From positions 1-64,000 of the forward strand of contig JAFRHH010000022.1 in NCBI GenBank assembly GCA_017433405.1: 64,000 bases of DNA, in the 5' to 3' direction. Shown here piece after piece: positions 1-8,746 of this stretch (positions are counted from its first letter, which is position 1; every line of letters starts with the position of its first letter). The position numbers and the translations under genes are program-made. Source of the DNA: Clostridia bacterium. GTDB lineage: Bacteria; Bacillota; Clostridia; Christensenellales; Aristaeellaceae. The notes beneath the pieces are model-generated. The model was not told where the DNA came from and did not search any database. It was given only the letters and a program-made list of their open reading frames with translations.

Positions 1-1134
1 CCGTTTATTAAAGTGGAAGCAACCAAATTTACAGAAGTTGGCTATGTCGGCCGGGATGTGGAAAGCATTATCCGCGATCTGACGGAGAACGCTGTCAGAA
101 TGGTTCGTAAAGAACATGAAATGAAAGTGCTTCCCCGCGCAAAGGTGCTGGCAGAGGACCGGCTGGCTGATCTGATTGCCCATCCCCCCAAAAAAGCGGG
201 GAATCCCCTGGATTTTCTGCTGGGCAGGCAGAAGGAGCAGGGGGCTTCGCAGGAAGAAGGCGCAGCCATATCGCAAAAAAAAGAAGCCGTTCGTCAGCAG
301 CTGATTCAGGGTGAGCTGGAGGACAGGGAGCTTGAAATTGAAGTCGAGGAGGATGCGCCAACCCTGGAGGTTGGCGGCAGCAGTATCAGCCTCGGCGATA
401 TGATGGGAAATCTGATGCCCAAGCGGACCCGCCAGCGCCGGGTCAAGGTAAGTGAGGCCCGTAAAATTCTCGAGGAGCAGGAAGCCTCCAAACTGGTCGA
501 TTCCGACGCGGTTCAGGAAGAAGCGATCCGAAGGGCCGAACAGGACGGTATCGTATTTATCGATGAAATCGACAAGATTGCCGGAAGCTCTCAGTCTCAT
601 GGCCCCGATGTCAGCCGGGAAGGGGTGCAGCGGGATATTCTTCCAATTGTGGAAGGCTGTACCGTCAACACCAAATACGGTGCTGTCAATACGGATCATA
701 TGCTCTTCATCGCGGCGGGCGCCTTTCACGTCAGCAAGGTCAACGATCTGATTCCTGAACTGCAGGGCCGTTTTCCCGTTCATGTAAATCTAAACAGCCT
801 GACTGCGGAGGATTTTCAGAAGATCATGACGGTTCCCGAAAACGCGCTGACCAAGCAGTATAAGGCTTTACTGGCCGTCGACAGGGTGCTGATTTCCTTT
901 GAGGACACCGCGATCGAAGCAATTGCCCAGGCGGCCTGTAATGTGAACAGCAACTCGGAAGACATCGGAGCCAGAAGGCTTCATGCCATCTTTGAACAGG
1001 TGCTTGAGGATGTCAGCTTCAATGCCGGTGACGAGAATATGCCGCCTTTCGAGCTGAAGGTAGACGGAAAGTATGTCAATGATCATCTGAAAGGGGAAAA
1101 CAGACCGATCGATCTGAATAAATATATTATTTAA
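1..1134 (+). CDS. hslU: ATP-dependent protease ATPase subunit HslU (5' truncated by window edge)
   Basis: This is the C-terminal part (377 residues visible) of the AAA+ unfoldase that feeds substrates to the HslV peptidase in the cytoplasm. The reading frame is open from base 1 and begins PFIKVEATKFTEVGYVGRD, the highly conserved HslU stretch just after the Walker A loop, which itself lies outside the window. Visible are the variable I-domain (about residues 60-155, rich in charged residues), the Walker B box VFIDEIDKIA, the arginine-finger region ELQGRFPVHVNL and the C-terminal DLNKYII tail that docks into HslV. The GTG at 13 is an internal Val codon, not a start. HslV would be expected just upstream. 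proC follows after 47 bases. Confidence 0.96.
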   Translation, partial: PFIKVEATKFTEVGYVGRDVESIIRDLTENAVRMVRKEHEMKVLPRAKVLAEDRLADLIAHPPKKAGNPLDFLLGRQKEQGASQEEGAAISQKKEAVRQQLIQGELEDRELEIEVEEDAPTLEVGGSSISLGDMMGNLMPKRTRQRRVKVSEARKILEEQEASKLVDSDAVQEEAIRRAEQDGIVFIDEIDKIAGSSQSHGPDVSREGVQRDILPIVEGCTVNTKYGAVNTDHMLFIAAGAFHVSKVNDLIPELQGRFPVHVNLNSLTAEDFQKIMTVPENALTKQYKALLAVDRVLISFEDTAIEAIAQAACNVNSNSEDIGARRLHAIFEQVLEDVSFNAGDENMPPFELKVDGKYVNDHLKGENRPIDLNKYII

Positions 1135-1181
1135 CCCAAGACCGGCCGTCTGATATTTTTGATGGACTTGGAGGGAGAAAA

Positions 1182-1991
1182 GTGATTAACAGCATCGGTT
1201 TCATTGGTGTCGGAAACATGGGATCAGCCATTCTGCACGGCATTGTTGACAGCGCATATGTAAAGCAATCCCAAATCATCGCCTACGATGCCAGCGTCCG
1301 GAAAATGCGTGATCTCGGTTCCGATTTACCCGGGGTTCGTCTCGCTCAAAACTGCGCGGAGCTGGCGGATCTGGCTGACTTGATTATCCTGGCGGTGAAG
1401 CCGATCTACATTCAGGAGGTCATTGAGGAAATGCGCTCCTCCCTAAACGGGAAATCCGTATTAAGCATCGCCGCCGGATGGACGACAGGGATGCTGGAAA
1501 AGGCCCTGCGCGGATCCGGTGCGGCTTACATGCGGGTGATGCCGAACACCCCGGCCCTCGTCGGGGAGGGCATGACCGCCCTTTGTGATGAAACCACCTT
1601 TTCGAAGGAAAACTTTGATTTTGTGAAGGGAATTTTTGAATCCGTCGGGAAAACCAGAGTCCTGCCTGAGCGGCTTTTCGACGGCGTGATTGCCATCAGC
1701 GGCAGCTCTCCGGCTTATGTATACATGATGATCGAAGCGATGGCGGACGCCGGGGTGAAGGAAGGCCTTCCGCGAACCTACGCCTATGAAATGGCTGCCC
1801 AGAGCGTGCTCGGCTCCGCGCTGATGGTTCTGTCCTCCGGAACCCATCCCGCGGCCCTCAAGGACGCGGTCTGCTCACCGGGAGGAACAACCATTGAGGC
1901 CGTTGAGGTCCTTGAAAAGAAAGGATTTCGTTCCGCCATCATGGAAGCCATGAATGCCTGCGCTGAAAAGAGCAGAGAAATGACCGAATAA
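1182..1991 (+). CDS. proC: Pyrroline-5-carboxylate reductase
   Basis: The 269-residue product catalyses the last step of proline synthesis, NAD(P)H-dependent reduction of 1-pyrroline-5-carboxylate, in the cytoplasm. The N-terminal Rossmann fold shows GFIGVGNMGSAI (residues 5-16). The C-terminal dimerisation/substrate domain has the family signature around SGSSPAYVYMMIEAM (about residues 173-187) and the late motif SPGGTTIEAVEVL. Length matches the family. The start is a GTG preceded by GGAGGGAG at 1170-1177; no in-frame ATG gives the Rossmann beta strand. No other proline genes are adjacent, so this is a lone biosynthetic gene between hslU and rnhA. Confidence 0.96.
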   Translation: MINSIGFIGVGNMGSAILHGIVDSAYVKQSQIIAYDASVRKMRDLGSDLPGVRLAQNCAELADLADLIILAVKPIYIQEVIEEMRSSLNGKSVLSIAAGWTTGMLEKALRGSGAAYMRVMPNTPALVGEGMTALCDETTFSKENFDFVKGIFESVGKTRVLPERLFDGVIAISGSSPAYVYMMIEAMADAGVKEGLPRTYAYEMAAQSVLGSALMVLSSGTHPAALKDAVCSPGGTTIEAVEVLEKKGFRSAIMEAMNACAEKSREMTE

Positions 1992-2012
1992 GAGAAAGGG
2001 CTGTCCGGGAAA

Positions 2013-2552
2013 ATGGATGCGGCAAGAAAAAAAGTCAATATCTATACGGATGGTGCCTGCAGCGGTAATCCGGGACCGGGCGGCTGGGCAGCCATTCTGG
2101 AATTCGGCCCGCACAGAAGGGAAATCAGCGGCTATATGGCCGGGACGACCAATAACCGCATGGAGCTGTTCGCGGCCATCAGCGGCCTTGGCGCCCTGAA
2201 GGAACCCTGCGATGTGACGCTGTTTTCGGACAGTAATTATCTCGTTCAGGCGTTTAATGACCACTGGCTGGATTCATGGAAGAAAAAAGGATGGAAAACC
2301 AGCGCCGGGGCGCCGGTTGAAAACCAGGATCTGTGGTTTATTCTATCCGCGCAGACCGCCAAGCACCATGTAACATTTGTGAAGGTAAAGGGGCATTCCG
2401 ATCATCCGGAAAACAATCGATGCGACGAGCTGGCCCGGGCGGCCATCGCAGAATATAAAAGAATCTATTCAACCGAGGAGACAGATTTTGACCGCGAACG
2501 CGTTAGCGAAGCGGTTACAAAATCGTCATCCGGACAGAATGGCAGAACGTGA
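2013..2552 (+). CDS. rnhA: Ribonuclease HI with a repeat-encoded C-terminal tail
   Basis: It cleaves the RNA strand of RNA-DNA hybrids. The catalytic carboxylates are all visible: D13 in [17 protein letters not shown]51 in NNRMEL, D73 in FSDSNYLV and D138 in CDELARAA, with H128 in the flexible loop. The core ends near residue 156 (IYSTEE), which is normal for RNase HI. The last 23 residues (from TDFDRERV to SGQNGRT) are translated from the dispersed repeat at 2480-2571 and have no counterpart in the family as I know it. The ribosome binding site before ATG 2013 is weak (GAGAAAGG), so expression may depend on coupling to proC, 21 bases upstream. Confidence 0.95.
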   Translation: MDAARKKVNIYTDGACSGNPGPGGWAAILEFGPHRREISGYMAGTTNNRMELFAAISGLGALKEPCDVTLFSDSNYLVQAFNDHWLDSWKKKGWKTSAGAPVENQDLWFILSAQTAKHHVTFVKVKGHSDHPENNRCDELARAAIAEYKRIYSTEETDFDRERVSEAVTKSSSGQNGRT

Positions 2553-2571
2553 ACTATCGTTCACAGAGGAG
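2480..2571 (+). repeat. Dispersed ~90-bp repeat, copy A
   Basis: Runs from GACAGATTTTG to AGAGGAG. The first three quarters lie inside the end of rnhA and encode its tail. The terminal palindrome GTGAAC-TATC-GTTCAC is intact. It ends 21 bases before the HMA-domain gene, whose own AGGGAGGAATG lies further downstream, so here the repeat Shine-Dalgarno is probably not the one used. Confidence 0.9.
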
Positions 2572-2592
2572 ACAAGGGAGGAATGAAGAAAA

Positions 2593-2805
2593 ATGAAAAG
2601 AACACTGATAATTGAAGGCATGATGTGCGAGCATTGCGAAAAAAGGGTCAAAAAGGCCCTGGAAGCCCTGGAGTATGTATCGGAAGCCGTGGTAGATCAT
2701 ACGAAAGGCTCCGCTGTGGTAAAATCCTCCATGATCATTCCGGATGAGCTGCTGAAAAAAGCGGTGGAGGATCAGGGCTATAAAGTGATTGATTTCCGGC
2801 CATAA
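2593..2805 (+). CDS. Heavy-metal-associated (CopZ-like) small protein
   Basis: A 70-residue ferredoxin-like HMA domain with the metal-binding loop GMMCEHCEKRV (C12 and C15), as in cytoplasmic copper chaperones and the N-terminal domains of copper P-type ATPases. The protein is the whole domain with nothing extra. No copper ATPase or CsoR repressor lies nearby, so the cargo metal and partner are unknown; copper(I) delivery is an inference from the CxxC motif. The start ATG 2593 is preceded by GGGAGGAATGAAGAAAA. A strong hairpin terminator follows at 2872-2904. Confidence 0.88.
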   Translation: MKRTLIIEGMMCEHCEKRVKKALEALEYVSEAVVDHTKGSAVVKSSMIIPDELLKKAVEDQGYKVIDFRP

Positions 2806-2871
2806 TACGCGGCCGTCATGTCTTCCATTGATCGATCCGTGAAGAGGGATCAACTCATAACTATTCGCTAA

Positions 2872-2904
2872 ACCATAGTTTTACGAAAAGTTATGGTAGT
2901 TTTT
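2872..2904 (+). terminator. Rho-independent terminator after the HMA gene
   Basis: ACCATAGTTTT pairs with AAAAGTTATGGT around a short ACG loop (one internal mismatch/bulge), followed by GTTTTT. It ends the hslU-proC-rnhA-HMA transcript. Confidence 0.75.
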
Positions 2905-3083
2905 GATGCGCTGAACCAGAATCATCTCAGCATCGGTTCACATTTAGACGAACCATTGACATGAATCCTTTTAATAAACCGGATTATGCCGCGAATAAGA
3001 CGTTTTGAAAAAACATTCTGTCACCGTATATTGCTTTGTTTTTCCCGGGAAATCTGATAGAATAAGCTGAAATCGAAAAAGGA
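2905..3083. other. Intergenic region before the aldo/keto reductase
   Basis: No coding signal. A TTGACA at 2956-2961 lacks a well-spaced -10 box. A weak pairing of TTGTTT (3036-3041) with TAGAAT (3058-3063), spacer 16, is the best promoter candidate for the reductase gene. The remainder up to 3174 is repeat copy B. Confidence 0.4.
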
Positions 3084-3174
3084 GACAGATTTTGTCCGCG
3101 ATCGTGCCGGCGAAGTGGCTGCAAAATCGTCATCCGGACAGAAGAACAGAGATGAACTGACACTTGCGGAGGAG
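3084..3174 (+). repeat. Dispersed ~90-bp repeat, copy B (divergent)
   Basis: Starts GACAGATTTTGTCCGCG and ends GCGGAGGAG, 8 bases before the ATG of the aldo/keto reductase, where GGAGGAG acts as Shine-Dalgarno. The terminal palindrome is degenerate here (TGAACTGACACTTGC). Confidence 0.85.
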
Positions 3175-3182
3175 ATGATTGA

Positions 3183-4298
3183 ATGGAACTGCTTCAGAAT
3201 CCTTTCAGACTGGGGTTTGGTCTGATGCGCCTTCCAAAGCTGGCTGACGGCGGGATCGATCTTGAGCAGGTTTCCGTGATGGCCGATCATTTTCTGGCGG
3301 CCGGAGGAACCTATTTTGATACAGCCTATGTCTATGACGGCGGGAAAAGCGAGGAAGCCTTTCGAAAAACCGTTGCCGAACGCTATCCCCGGAATGCCTA
3401 TACGATTGCCACAAAGCTCATGGCCACGGCACAGGGAATTCAGAATGAGGAAGACGCGCGGCAGGAGTTCTTCACAAGCCTTAACCGTCTCGGTACCGGC
3501 ACCGTTGATTATTATCTGCTTCATGCCATTCAGCGCTCCAACATTCAGAAATATAACGACTTTCATCTCTGGGAATTTGTCCGTGAGCTGAAGGAAAAGG
3601 GTCTGATCAAGCACTGGGGTTTTTCCTTCCATGCTGATTCTGATTTGCTGGAGGAACTTCTGAATCAGCATCCGGATGCGGAATTTGTTCAGCTGCAGAT
3701 CAACTATGCGGACTGGGAAAACCCTGGTGTTGCTTCAAGAAAAAACTGGGAAATCTGCAAGGCTCACGGAAAGCCGGTCATCATCATGGAACCTGTGAAG
3801 GGCGGAATCCTCGCAGATCCGATTCCGGAAGTGAAAAAGATACTCGACAGTACCGGCAGCAGCGTCTCCTACGCCAGCTGGGCCTTCCGCTTCGCGGCCA
3901 GCCTGGACCAGGTTCATGTGGTTCTCAGCGGCATGAGCGATCTTTCCCAGATGGATGATAACATCCGGTCTGTCAGGAAGATTCCCTTATCCGCTCCTGA
4001 GCTGGAATTGATTCATCAGGCGCAGCACGCCCTGAATATGGATCGATCCATCGCCTGTACAGCCTGTCATTACTGTACGGAGGGCTGTCCGAAAAACATC
4101 CCGATTCCTGAAATATTCAATGTGGTGAACCGCCGCAAAGGGAGCCCTGAATTCCGAACGCTCCGCGAATATGTGATCGTGACCCACAATCGCGGAAAAG
4201 CGTCGGACTGTGTCGGCTGCGGTCAGTGCGAATCGGTCTGTCCTCAGCATCTTCCGATTATCCGGCTTCTCAAGGACTGTCAGTCTCTTGAGGCATAG
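3183..4298 (+). CDS. Aldo/keto reductase with C-terminal 4Fe-4S module
   Basis: A 371-residue oxidoreductase. The N-terminal TIM barrel starts LGFGLMRLP and carries the AKR catalytic set: Asp/Tyr in TYFDTAYVYDGG, Lys in TIATKL and His in YYLLHAI. The C-terminal 90 residues contain two cysteine groups, CTACHYCTEGCPKNIPI (about residues 290-306) and CVGCGQCESVCPQHLPI (about 344-360), which resemble a 2x[4Fe-4S] ferredoxin fold. This architecture is common in strict anaerobes. The natural substrate is unknown; the cluster suggests electrons come from ferredoxin or a flavoprotein. The Shine-Dalgarno is supplied by repeat copy B. Confidence 0.9.
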   Translation: MELLQNPFRLGFGLMRLPKLADGGIDLEQVSVMADHFLAAGGTYFDTAYVYDGGKSEEAFRKTVAERYPRNAYTIATKLMATAQGIQNEEDARQEFFTSLNRLGTGTVDYYLLHAIQRSNIQKYNDFHLWEFVRELKEKGLIKHWGFSFHADSDLLEELLNQHPDAEFVQLQINYADWENPGVASRKNWEICKAHGKPVIIMEPVKGGILADPIPEVKKILDSTGSSVSYASWAFRFAASLDQVHVVLSGMSDLSQMDDNIRSVRKIPLSAPELELIHQAQHALNMDRSIACTACHYCTEGCPKNIPIPEIFNVVNRRKGSPEFRTLREYVIVTHNRGKASDCVGCGQCESVCPQHLPIIRLLKDCQSLEA

Positions 4299-4343
4299 GT
4301 TTGCATATCAGATAAACCTCATTATTCACAGAGGAGTGGTTTC

Positions 4344-5456
4344 GTGAGCCTTTCAGATCATAAAAACCGATATCGGGAGGAAGTGGACGCCAAACGGATT
4401 CTTCAGATCAGGGAAATCTGCCAGGAGCTGCCGGAGGCCTGTTCTGATTTTCTTCGTGGAATCGCGATGACGACCGGTTCCTTTACCCGGTTGGCCTATG
4501 CCATCGATCTGCGGACTTTTTTCCAGTTTCTTCACAGGGAAAGGCTCTCTTTTTCCGAATCTCCTCCCCGCCTGCTCCGGGATCAGGAACTGGCGCGGCT
4601 TTCCCAGGCCGATCTGGTGGCCTATACAGAGTATTTAACCTACTATCTTAAGCAGGGGGAACCCGGTTCTCCTGAAAAAGCGATCATCAACCATGAACTT
4701 TCCATCAAAAGAAAGCTGTGCGCCATTCGATCCTTCTATGATTTTCTGTATAAAAACAATCGTATATCCGCCAATGTGACCGAACTGGTTCCGCTGCCCA
4801 AAGTCCACGAAAAGCCGATTATCAGGCTTTCCAGGGAAGAAATGGCCGCCATGCTGGAGGTGGCCCGCACGGGTGAAAAGCTGACCAGCAGACAGCAGAA
4901 ATATCAAAAGCTGACCGAAAAGCGCGACTATGCCTTGCTCAGCCTGTTCCTTGGCACAGGAATTCGCGTCAGTGAATGCGTCGGAATGAACCTTCAGGAC
5001 CTGGATCTTGAAAACAACGCCTTTCTGGTCACCCGTAAGGGCGGTAACCAGGTGATCCTCTATTTCCCGCCGGAAGTGGCGGAGGCGCTTGCCGATTATC
5101 TTGAGGAGCGTAAGGACGTGGAAGTTCTTCCCGGCCATGAGGATGCCTTTTTCCTCAGCCTGCAGCGAAGAAGAATCACCCAGCGATCCGTCCAGAATCT
5201 GGTAAAGAAATACGCCAGCGTGGCGGCTCCGCTAAAGTCCAGGATCAGTCCCCATAAGCTGCGGAGCACCTTCGCGACAAATCTGTATCAGGAAACCGGC
5301 GATATTTATCTGGTCGCGGATGTTCTCGGCCATACTTCAGTGGATACAACCAGAAAGCATTATGCTGATATGACCGACGCAAGACGAAGGATGGCTGCTG
5401 AGCATGTCCATCTGCCCGGGGATCCTGAGTTTGCGGAAGAAGTCCCTAAGAAGTGA
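4344..5456 (+). CDS. Tyrosine recombinase, XerC/XerD-like
   Basis: A 370-residue site-specific recombinase. An N-terminal SAM-like core-binding domain (about residues 15-140) precedes the catalytic domain. Catalytic residues visible are Arg in GTGIRVSE (about 207), His-Arg in HKLRSTFAT (about 303-306), the His of LGHTSVDTT and the nucleophilic Tyr in RKHYADMTD (about 339). The start is GTG 4344 with the remnant TTCACAGAGGAG upstream (the end of the dispersed repeat). There are no phage or plasmid genes around it and it lies 45 kb from the RiPP island. A housekeeping chromosome-dimer resolvase is more likely than a mobile-element integrase, but the exact Xer type cannot be told. Confidence 0.88.
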   Translation: MSLSDHKNRYREEVDAKRILQIREICQELPEACSDFLRGIAMTTGSFTRLAYAIDLRTFFQFLHRERLSFSESPPRLLRDQELARLSQADLVAYTEYLTYYLKQGEPGSPEKAIINHELSIKRKLCAIRSFYDFLYKNNRISANVTELVPLPKVHEKPIIRLSREEMAAMLEVARTGEKLTSRQQKYQKLTEKRDYALLSLFLGTGIRVSECVGMNLQDLDLENNAFLVTRKGGNQVILYFPPEVAEALADYLEERKDVEVLPGHEDAFFLSLQRRRITQRSVQNLVKKYASVAAPLKSRISPHKLRSTFATNLYQETGDIYLVADVLGHTSVDTTRKHYADMTDARRRMAAEHVHLPGDPEFAEEVPKK

Positions 5457-5457
5457 T

Positions 5458-7083
5458 TTACCTGGCATTTTCGAGAAGGTTCCGGATCCGACGATTCATG
5501 TTTTCCAGCTCCTGATTGGAATGGCCCTTCATCTGGCGGACGCGGTTCATCAGCTCTTCCGCGGCGTCGTTCAGCTCTTCAAACAGCATCTGATTCCGGG
5601 CGCCTCCCTTATTGACCGCGGGGCGCGGTTCGGTCTTTCCTGGATCTCTGTAAACGATTTCTGTTTTCGTGTCCCAGTCTCCTCGGATCAGATCAAAACA
5701 GGATCCGGAGCAGGGAGCCTCCGCTGGAATGGCAAAGTATTCCTGAATCAGATCCGCAAAAGCGCTGCAGGATTCGTCCTCTCCATGATTAACAAAGACT
5801 CTTTGAGGTTTTCGCTCAAACTGTTCGATCCAGTGGAGAAGACCTTTCTGATCGGCGTGGCCGGAAATGCCGCCCAGCAAGGCAATATCAGCGTTGACGT
5901 CAATGCTCTCTCCCAGGATCTTCACCTGCTTCATTCCGTCAAAGATCGCTCTCCCCAGTGTGCCGACCGCCTGATAACCGGCAAACAGAACCGTGTTTTT
6001 GTTGTTCCAGAGCCCATGCTTCAGATGATGTCTGATCCGACCGCCTTCGCACATTCCGCCGGAAGCGATAATAACCTTAATGTCGTGATTCTCATTCAGC
6101 TTCCGTGAATCCTCTACAGAGCACAGGGTATGAAGGCCGTTAAACCAGATCGGATTCTCCCCTTCCTTCAGAATCGCTCTGGCTTCATCATCCAGGCAGT
6201 TGACGCCGCACTGAAGGAAAACCGCCGTGGCTTTATCGGCCAGCGGGCTGTCCACATAGACGGAAAAATCATTAAATGAAGGCAGCAGCTTTCGCTGCTT
6301 GATCTCCCGGAAGAAATAAAGAAGTTCCTGCGTTCGTCCAACCGCGAAGGAAGGAATAATGACTGTTCCCCCGCGGGAAAAGGTTTTTCGAAGAATCTCC
6401 GTGAGCAAGGGGATCGGGGCGGCCATCGGATCATGTATTTTTGTACCGTATGTCGATTCGATCAAAAGGTAATCCGCCTCGGGGACGGGCTCAGGATCCC
6501 GGATAATCGGCTGATGAAGATTGCCGACATCGCCGGAAAAAACCATGGTTCTCCGTTCCCCATTTTCCTCCAGAAACATCTCGATAAAGGCTGACCCAAG
6601 CAAATGGCCAGCATCCGTAAAGCGAACGGAAAGCCCTTCATCAACCATATAGATCTTTTTGTATTCGCAGGGATAGAAGCAACGCATGACCTGTTCTGCG
6701 TCTTCCACGGTATACAGCGGTTTGACCTCCGGACCGTCTGTGCGCAGATTCTTTTTTGTCTGATAAGCGGCGTCCGTTTCCTGAATTTGTGCGCTGTCTC
6801 TCAGCATGATATCCGCGAGGTTGACCGTCTCCTCGGTAGCATAGATCTGTCCGCGAAAGCCGTTTTTGTATAGCAGCGGCAGAAGCCCGGAATGATCGAT
6901 ATGGGCATGGGTCAAAAATACATATTCGACTTTTCCCGGCGGCACAGGCAGCGGCTTCTGCAGAATGTTATTTTCACCCTGCTCCATGCCATAATCGATG
7001 ATGGCATACCGTCCGGGAAGCCATTCGAGCAATGTGCAGCTTCCGGTTACCTGATGCGTCGCCCCGAGAAAAGTAAGTTTCAT
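5458..7083 (-). CDS. Beta-CASP metallo-beta-lactamase-fold hydrolase (RNA exonuclease family)
   Basis: A 541-residue protein of the CPSF73/Ysh1-like branch of the MBL fold. The metal site is THAHIDHSGLLP (about residues 58-69), with later ligands in FTDAGHLLGSAF and FSGDVG. The beta-CASP domain shows SFAVGRTQELLYFFREI. The RMMBL C-terminal part includes ISGHADQKGLL and VNHGEDES. Proteins of this group process or degrade RNA; a role here is inferred from family only. The C-terminal tail (about 470-541) is charged and probably helical. The gene is convergent with the recombinase, leaving one base between stop codons. The Shine-Dalgarno AAGGAGGAT comes from repeat copy C. Confidence 0.9.
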   Translation of the reverse strand: MKLTFLGATHQVTGSCTLLEWLPGRYAIIDYGMEQGENNILQKPLPVPPGKVEYVFLTHAHIDHSGLLPLLYKNGFRGQIYATEETVNLADIMLRDSAQIQETDAAYQTKKNLRTDGPEVKPLYTVEDAEQVMRCFYPCEYKKIYMVDEGLSVRFTDAGHLLGSAFIEMFLEENGERRTMVFSGDVGNLHQPIIRDPEPVPEADYLLIESTYGTKIHDPMAAPIPLLTEILRKTFSRGGTVIIPSFAVGRTQELLYFFREIKQRKLLPSFNDFSVYVDSPLADKATAVFLQCGVNCLDDEARAILKEGENPIWFNGLHTLCSVEDSRKLNENHDIKVIIASGGMCEGGRIRHHLKHGLWNNKNTVLFAGYQAVGTLGRAIFDGMKQVKILGESIDVNADIALLGGISGHADQKGLLHWIEQFERKPQRVFVNHGEDESCSAFADLIQEYFAIPAEAPCSGSCFDLIRGDWDTKTEIVYRDPGKTEPRPAVNKGGARNQMLFEELNDAAEELMNRVRQMKGHSNQELENMNRRIRNLLENAR

Positions 7084-7093
7084 ATAACTTATC

Positions 7094-7182
7094 CTCCTTG
7101 AACAGCAGTTTGCGTCTGCCCTTCCGTCCGGATGACGATTTTGCAGCCGCTCACACTGGAGCGAGTGCGGACAAAATCTGTC
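7094..7182 (-). repeat. Dispersed ~90-bp repeat, copy C
   Basis: On the minus strand it begins GACAGATTTTGTCCGCAC and ends TGTTCAAGGAG, with the terminal palindrome partly decayed. Its end provides the AAGGAG box for the beta-CASP gene. Confidence 0.85.
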
Positions 7183-7237
7183 TCCCCTTTTGAATTGATT
7201 TTCATCGGATTAAACTCTATAATAAAAGCGACCGGAT

Positions 7238-7426
7238 TCAGTGAGTTTCCGCGGCCTCCTCCTGAAGCACGATTCCATCGATGGCCACGGAGCGATATTC
7301 TGCGTTTCCCGTGACGCATTTCATGCAATTGTCACAGATCTTCCCGGGATCCAGATCGCAGCGGTCACACTCCCCGCACCCGATACACACCCGGTCGTAA
7401 AGAAGGCACTGCCTTTGAGATTTCAA
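7238..7426 (-). CDS. Cysteine-rich miniprotein (8 Cys), unknown function
   Basis: A 62-residue protein with a dense cysteine pattern: CLLYDRVCIGCGECDRCDL, then CDNCMKCV eight residues later. This gives spacings C-x6-C-x2-C-x2-C-x2-C-x7-C-x2-C-x2-C, typical of an Fe-S or zinc binder. An in-frame ATG exists at 7456, but it overlaps the -10 box of a very good promoter (7455-7483). The TTG at 7426, preceded by GGAAAGGGGGG, is therefore the likelier start. The gene is divergent from the RlmI-like gene and upstream of the beta-CASP hydrolase on the same strand. I do not recognise the family by name and infer no function beyond metal or cluster binding. Confidence 0.65.
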   Translation of the reverse strand: MKSQRQCLLYDRVCIGCGECDRCDLDPGKICDNCMKCVTGNAEYRSVAIDGIVLQEEAAETH

Positions 7427-7454
7427 GAAATGTGCCCCCCTTTCCTTTTTTCTC

Positions 7455-7483
7455 ATTATATTCCTTTCAGCTGCTCCCGTCAA
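7455..7483 (-). promoter_or_regulatory. Sigma-A-type promoter of the Cys-rich miniprotein
   Basis: On the minus strand TTGACG (7478-7483), spacer 17, TATAAT (7455-7460). Transcription would start near 7448, downstream of the ATG at 7456, which argues for the TTG start at 7426. Confidence 0.75.
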
Positions 7484-7517
7484 ACAGGGCAGCGCCCTGC
7501 AAAGGAGGTCATGATTC

Positions 7518-8696
7518 ATGCCGGGCCAGATCACACTCTTACCAGGAAAGGAAAAGCGAATCAGAACAAGGCATCCCTGGGTTTTCAGAAGCGATATCAT
7601 GAAAGCCGACCCATCCTGCCTGCCGGGGGATATCGTTCGCGTTGTCAGCAGTAACGGCCAGTTTCTGGCCAAAGCCCTGTTTAATCCCCTCAGCCAGATT
7701 TCGCTGAGGATCATGACCTATCAGGATGAGCCTGTAGATCGCGAGCTGATCTTTCGCCGGGTCAGGGAAGCAATCCGGTACAGGCGTTCCTTTGCGGATC
7801 TGAGCAGCTGCCGGCTCATCTTTGCCGAAAGTGACCGGCTTCCCGCTCTGATCGTTGATTCCTTCGGTGGCGTGCTGGTTCTTCAATGCCTGTCCCTCGG
7901 GATGGAGCGATTCAAGCAGGATATCGTCGAAGCGCTCGTTGAGGAAGTTCATCCTTCCGGTATCTGGGAAAGAAACGATGTTCCGGTCCGAAAGCTTGAA
8001 GGACTTGACCTGACAACCGGTCTTCTCTACGGCGATGTTCCGGATCGGGTGATCATGAAGGAAAACGGTATTCATTTTTATGTGGACGTCAAGAGAGGGC
8101 AGAAAACCGGTTTTTTTCTGGATCAGAAGGAAAACCGGGCCGCTATCGCTCCGTTTGTCCGGGACCAGGATGTGCTTGACTGTTTTACCCACACCGGCTC
8201 CTTCGCGCTGCACGCGGGCTTTTTCGGCGCCAGATCCGTGCTGGGGCTGGATATCAGCGAGGAAGCCTGCCAGTACGCCGGGATGAATGCGGCTCTCAAT
8301 CATCTTTCGGAAAAAGTCCGTTTCCAGGCTGCCAATGTTTTCGATTATCTGGGAGAAGCCAGCCGTAAAGGCGTCAAATATGATGTCATTATTCTGGATC
8401 CACCCGCCTTTACCAAAGCCAGATCCACCGTTGCGAACGCCGCGAGAGGGTACAAGGAGATCAATCTTCGGGCCATGAAAATGATCCGCCCGGGCGGCTT
8501 CCTGGTTTCATGCAGCTGCAGCCAGCATATCCTTCCCTCTCATTTTATGCAGATCGTTCAGTCGGCGTCGGAGGACGCCCATATTCAGCTGAGGCAAATT
8601 GAGTTTCGGACGCAGGGGAAGGATCATCCGATTCTACCCGCCTCGCCGGAGACGCAATATCTGAAATGCGGTATCTATCAGGTTTTCCCCGACTGA
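7518..8696 (+). CDS. rlmI: Class I SAM-dependent rRNA methyltransferase, RlmI-like
   Basis: A 392-residue protein with the RlmI architecture: N-terminal PUA domain (RIRTRHPWVFRSDI, about residues 14-27), a central beta-hairpin domain and a Rossmann methyltransferase. Motifs are TGFFLDQKENR (about 199-209), the SAM loop VLDCFTHTGSFALHAG and the catalytic IILDPPAFTK (about 292-301), followed by SCSCSQH. The RlmI family makes m5C1962 in 23S rRNA; assignment to that exact site is by family similarity. The start ATG 7518 has AAAGGAGGTC at 7500-7509. The gene is convergent with era. Confidence 0.85.
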   Translation: MPGQITLLPGKEKRIRTRHPWVFRSDIMKADPSCLPGDIVRVVSSNGQFLAKALFNPLSQISLRIMTYQDEPVDRELIFRRVREAIRYRRSFADLSSCRLIFAESDRLPALIVDSFGGVLVLQCLSLGMERFKQDIVEALVEEVHPSGIWERNDVPVRKLEGLDLTTGLLYGDVPDRVIMKENGIHFYVDVKRGQKTGFFLDQKENRAAIAPFVRDQDVLDCFTHTGSFALHAGFFGARSVLGLDISEEACQYAGMNAALNHLSEKVRFQAANVFDYLGEASRKGVKYDVIILDPPAFTKARSTVANAARGYKEINLRAMKMIRPGGFLVSCSCSQHILPSHFMQIVQSASEDAHIQLRQIEFRTQGKDHPILPASPETQYLKCGIYQVFPD

Positions 8697-8746
8697 AACA
8701 GGTTTATCCGTGATACGCTCAGGCGGAAGCTGCTGCCGGCGGGGGA

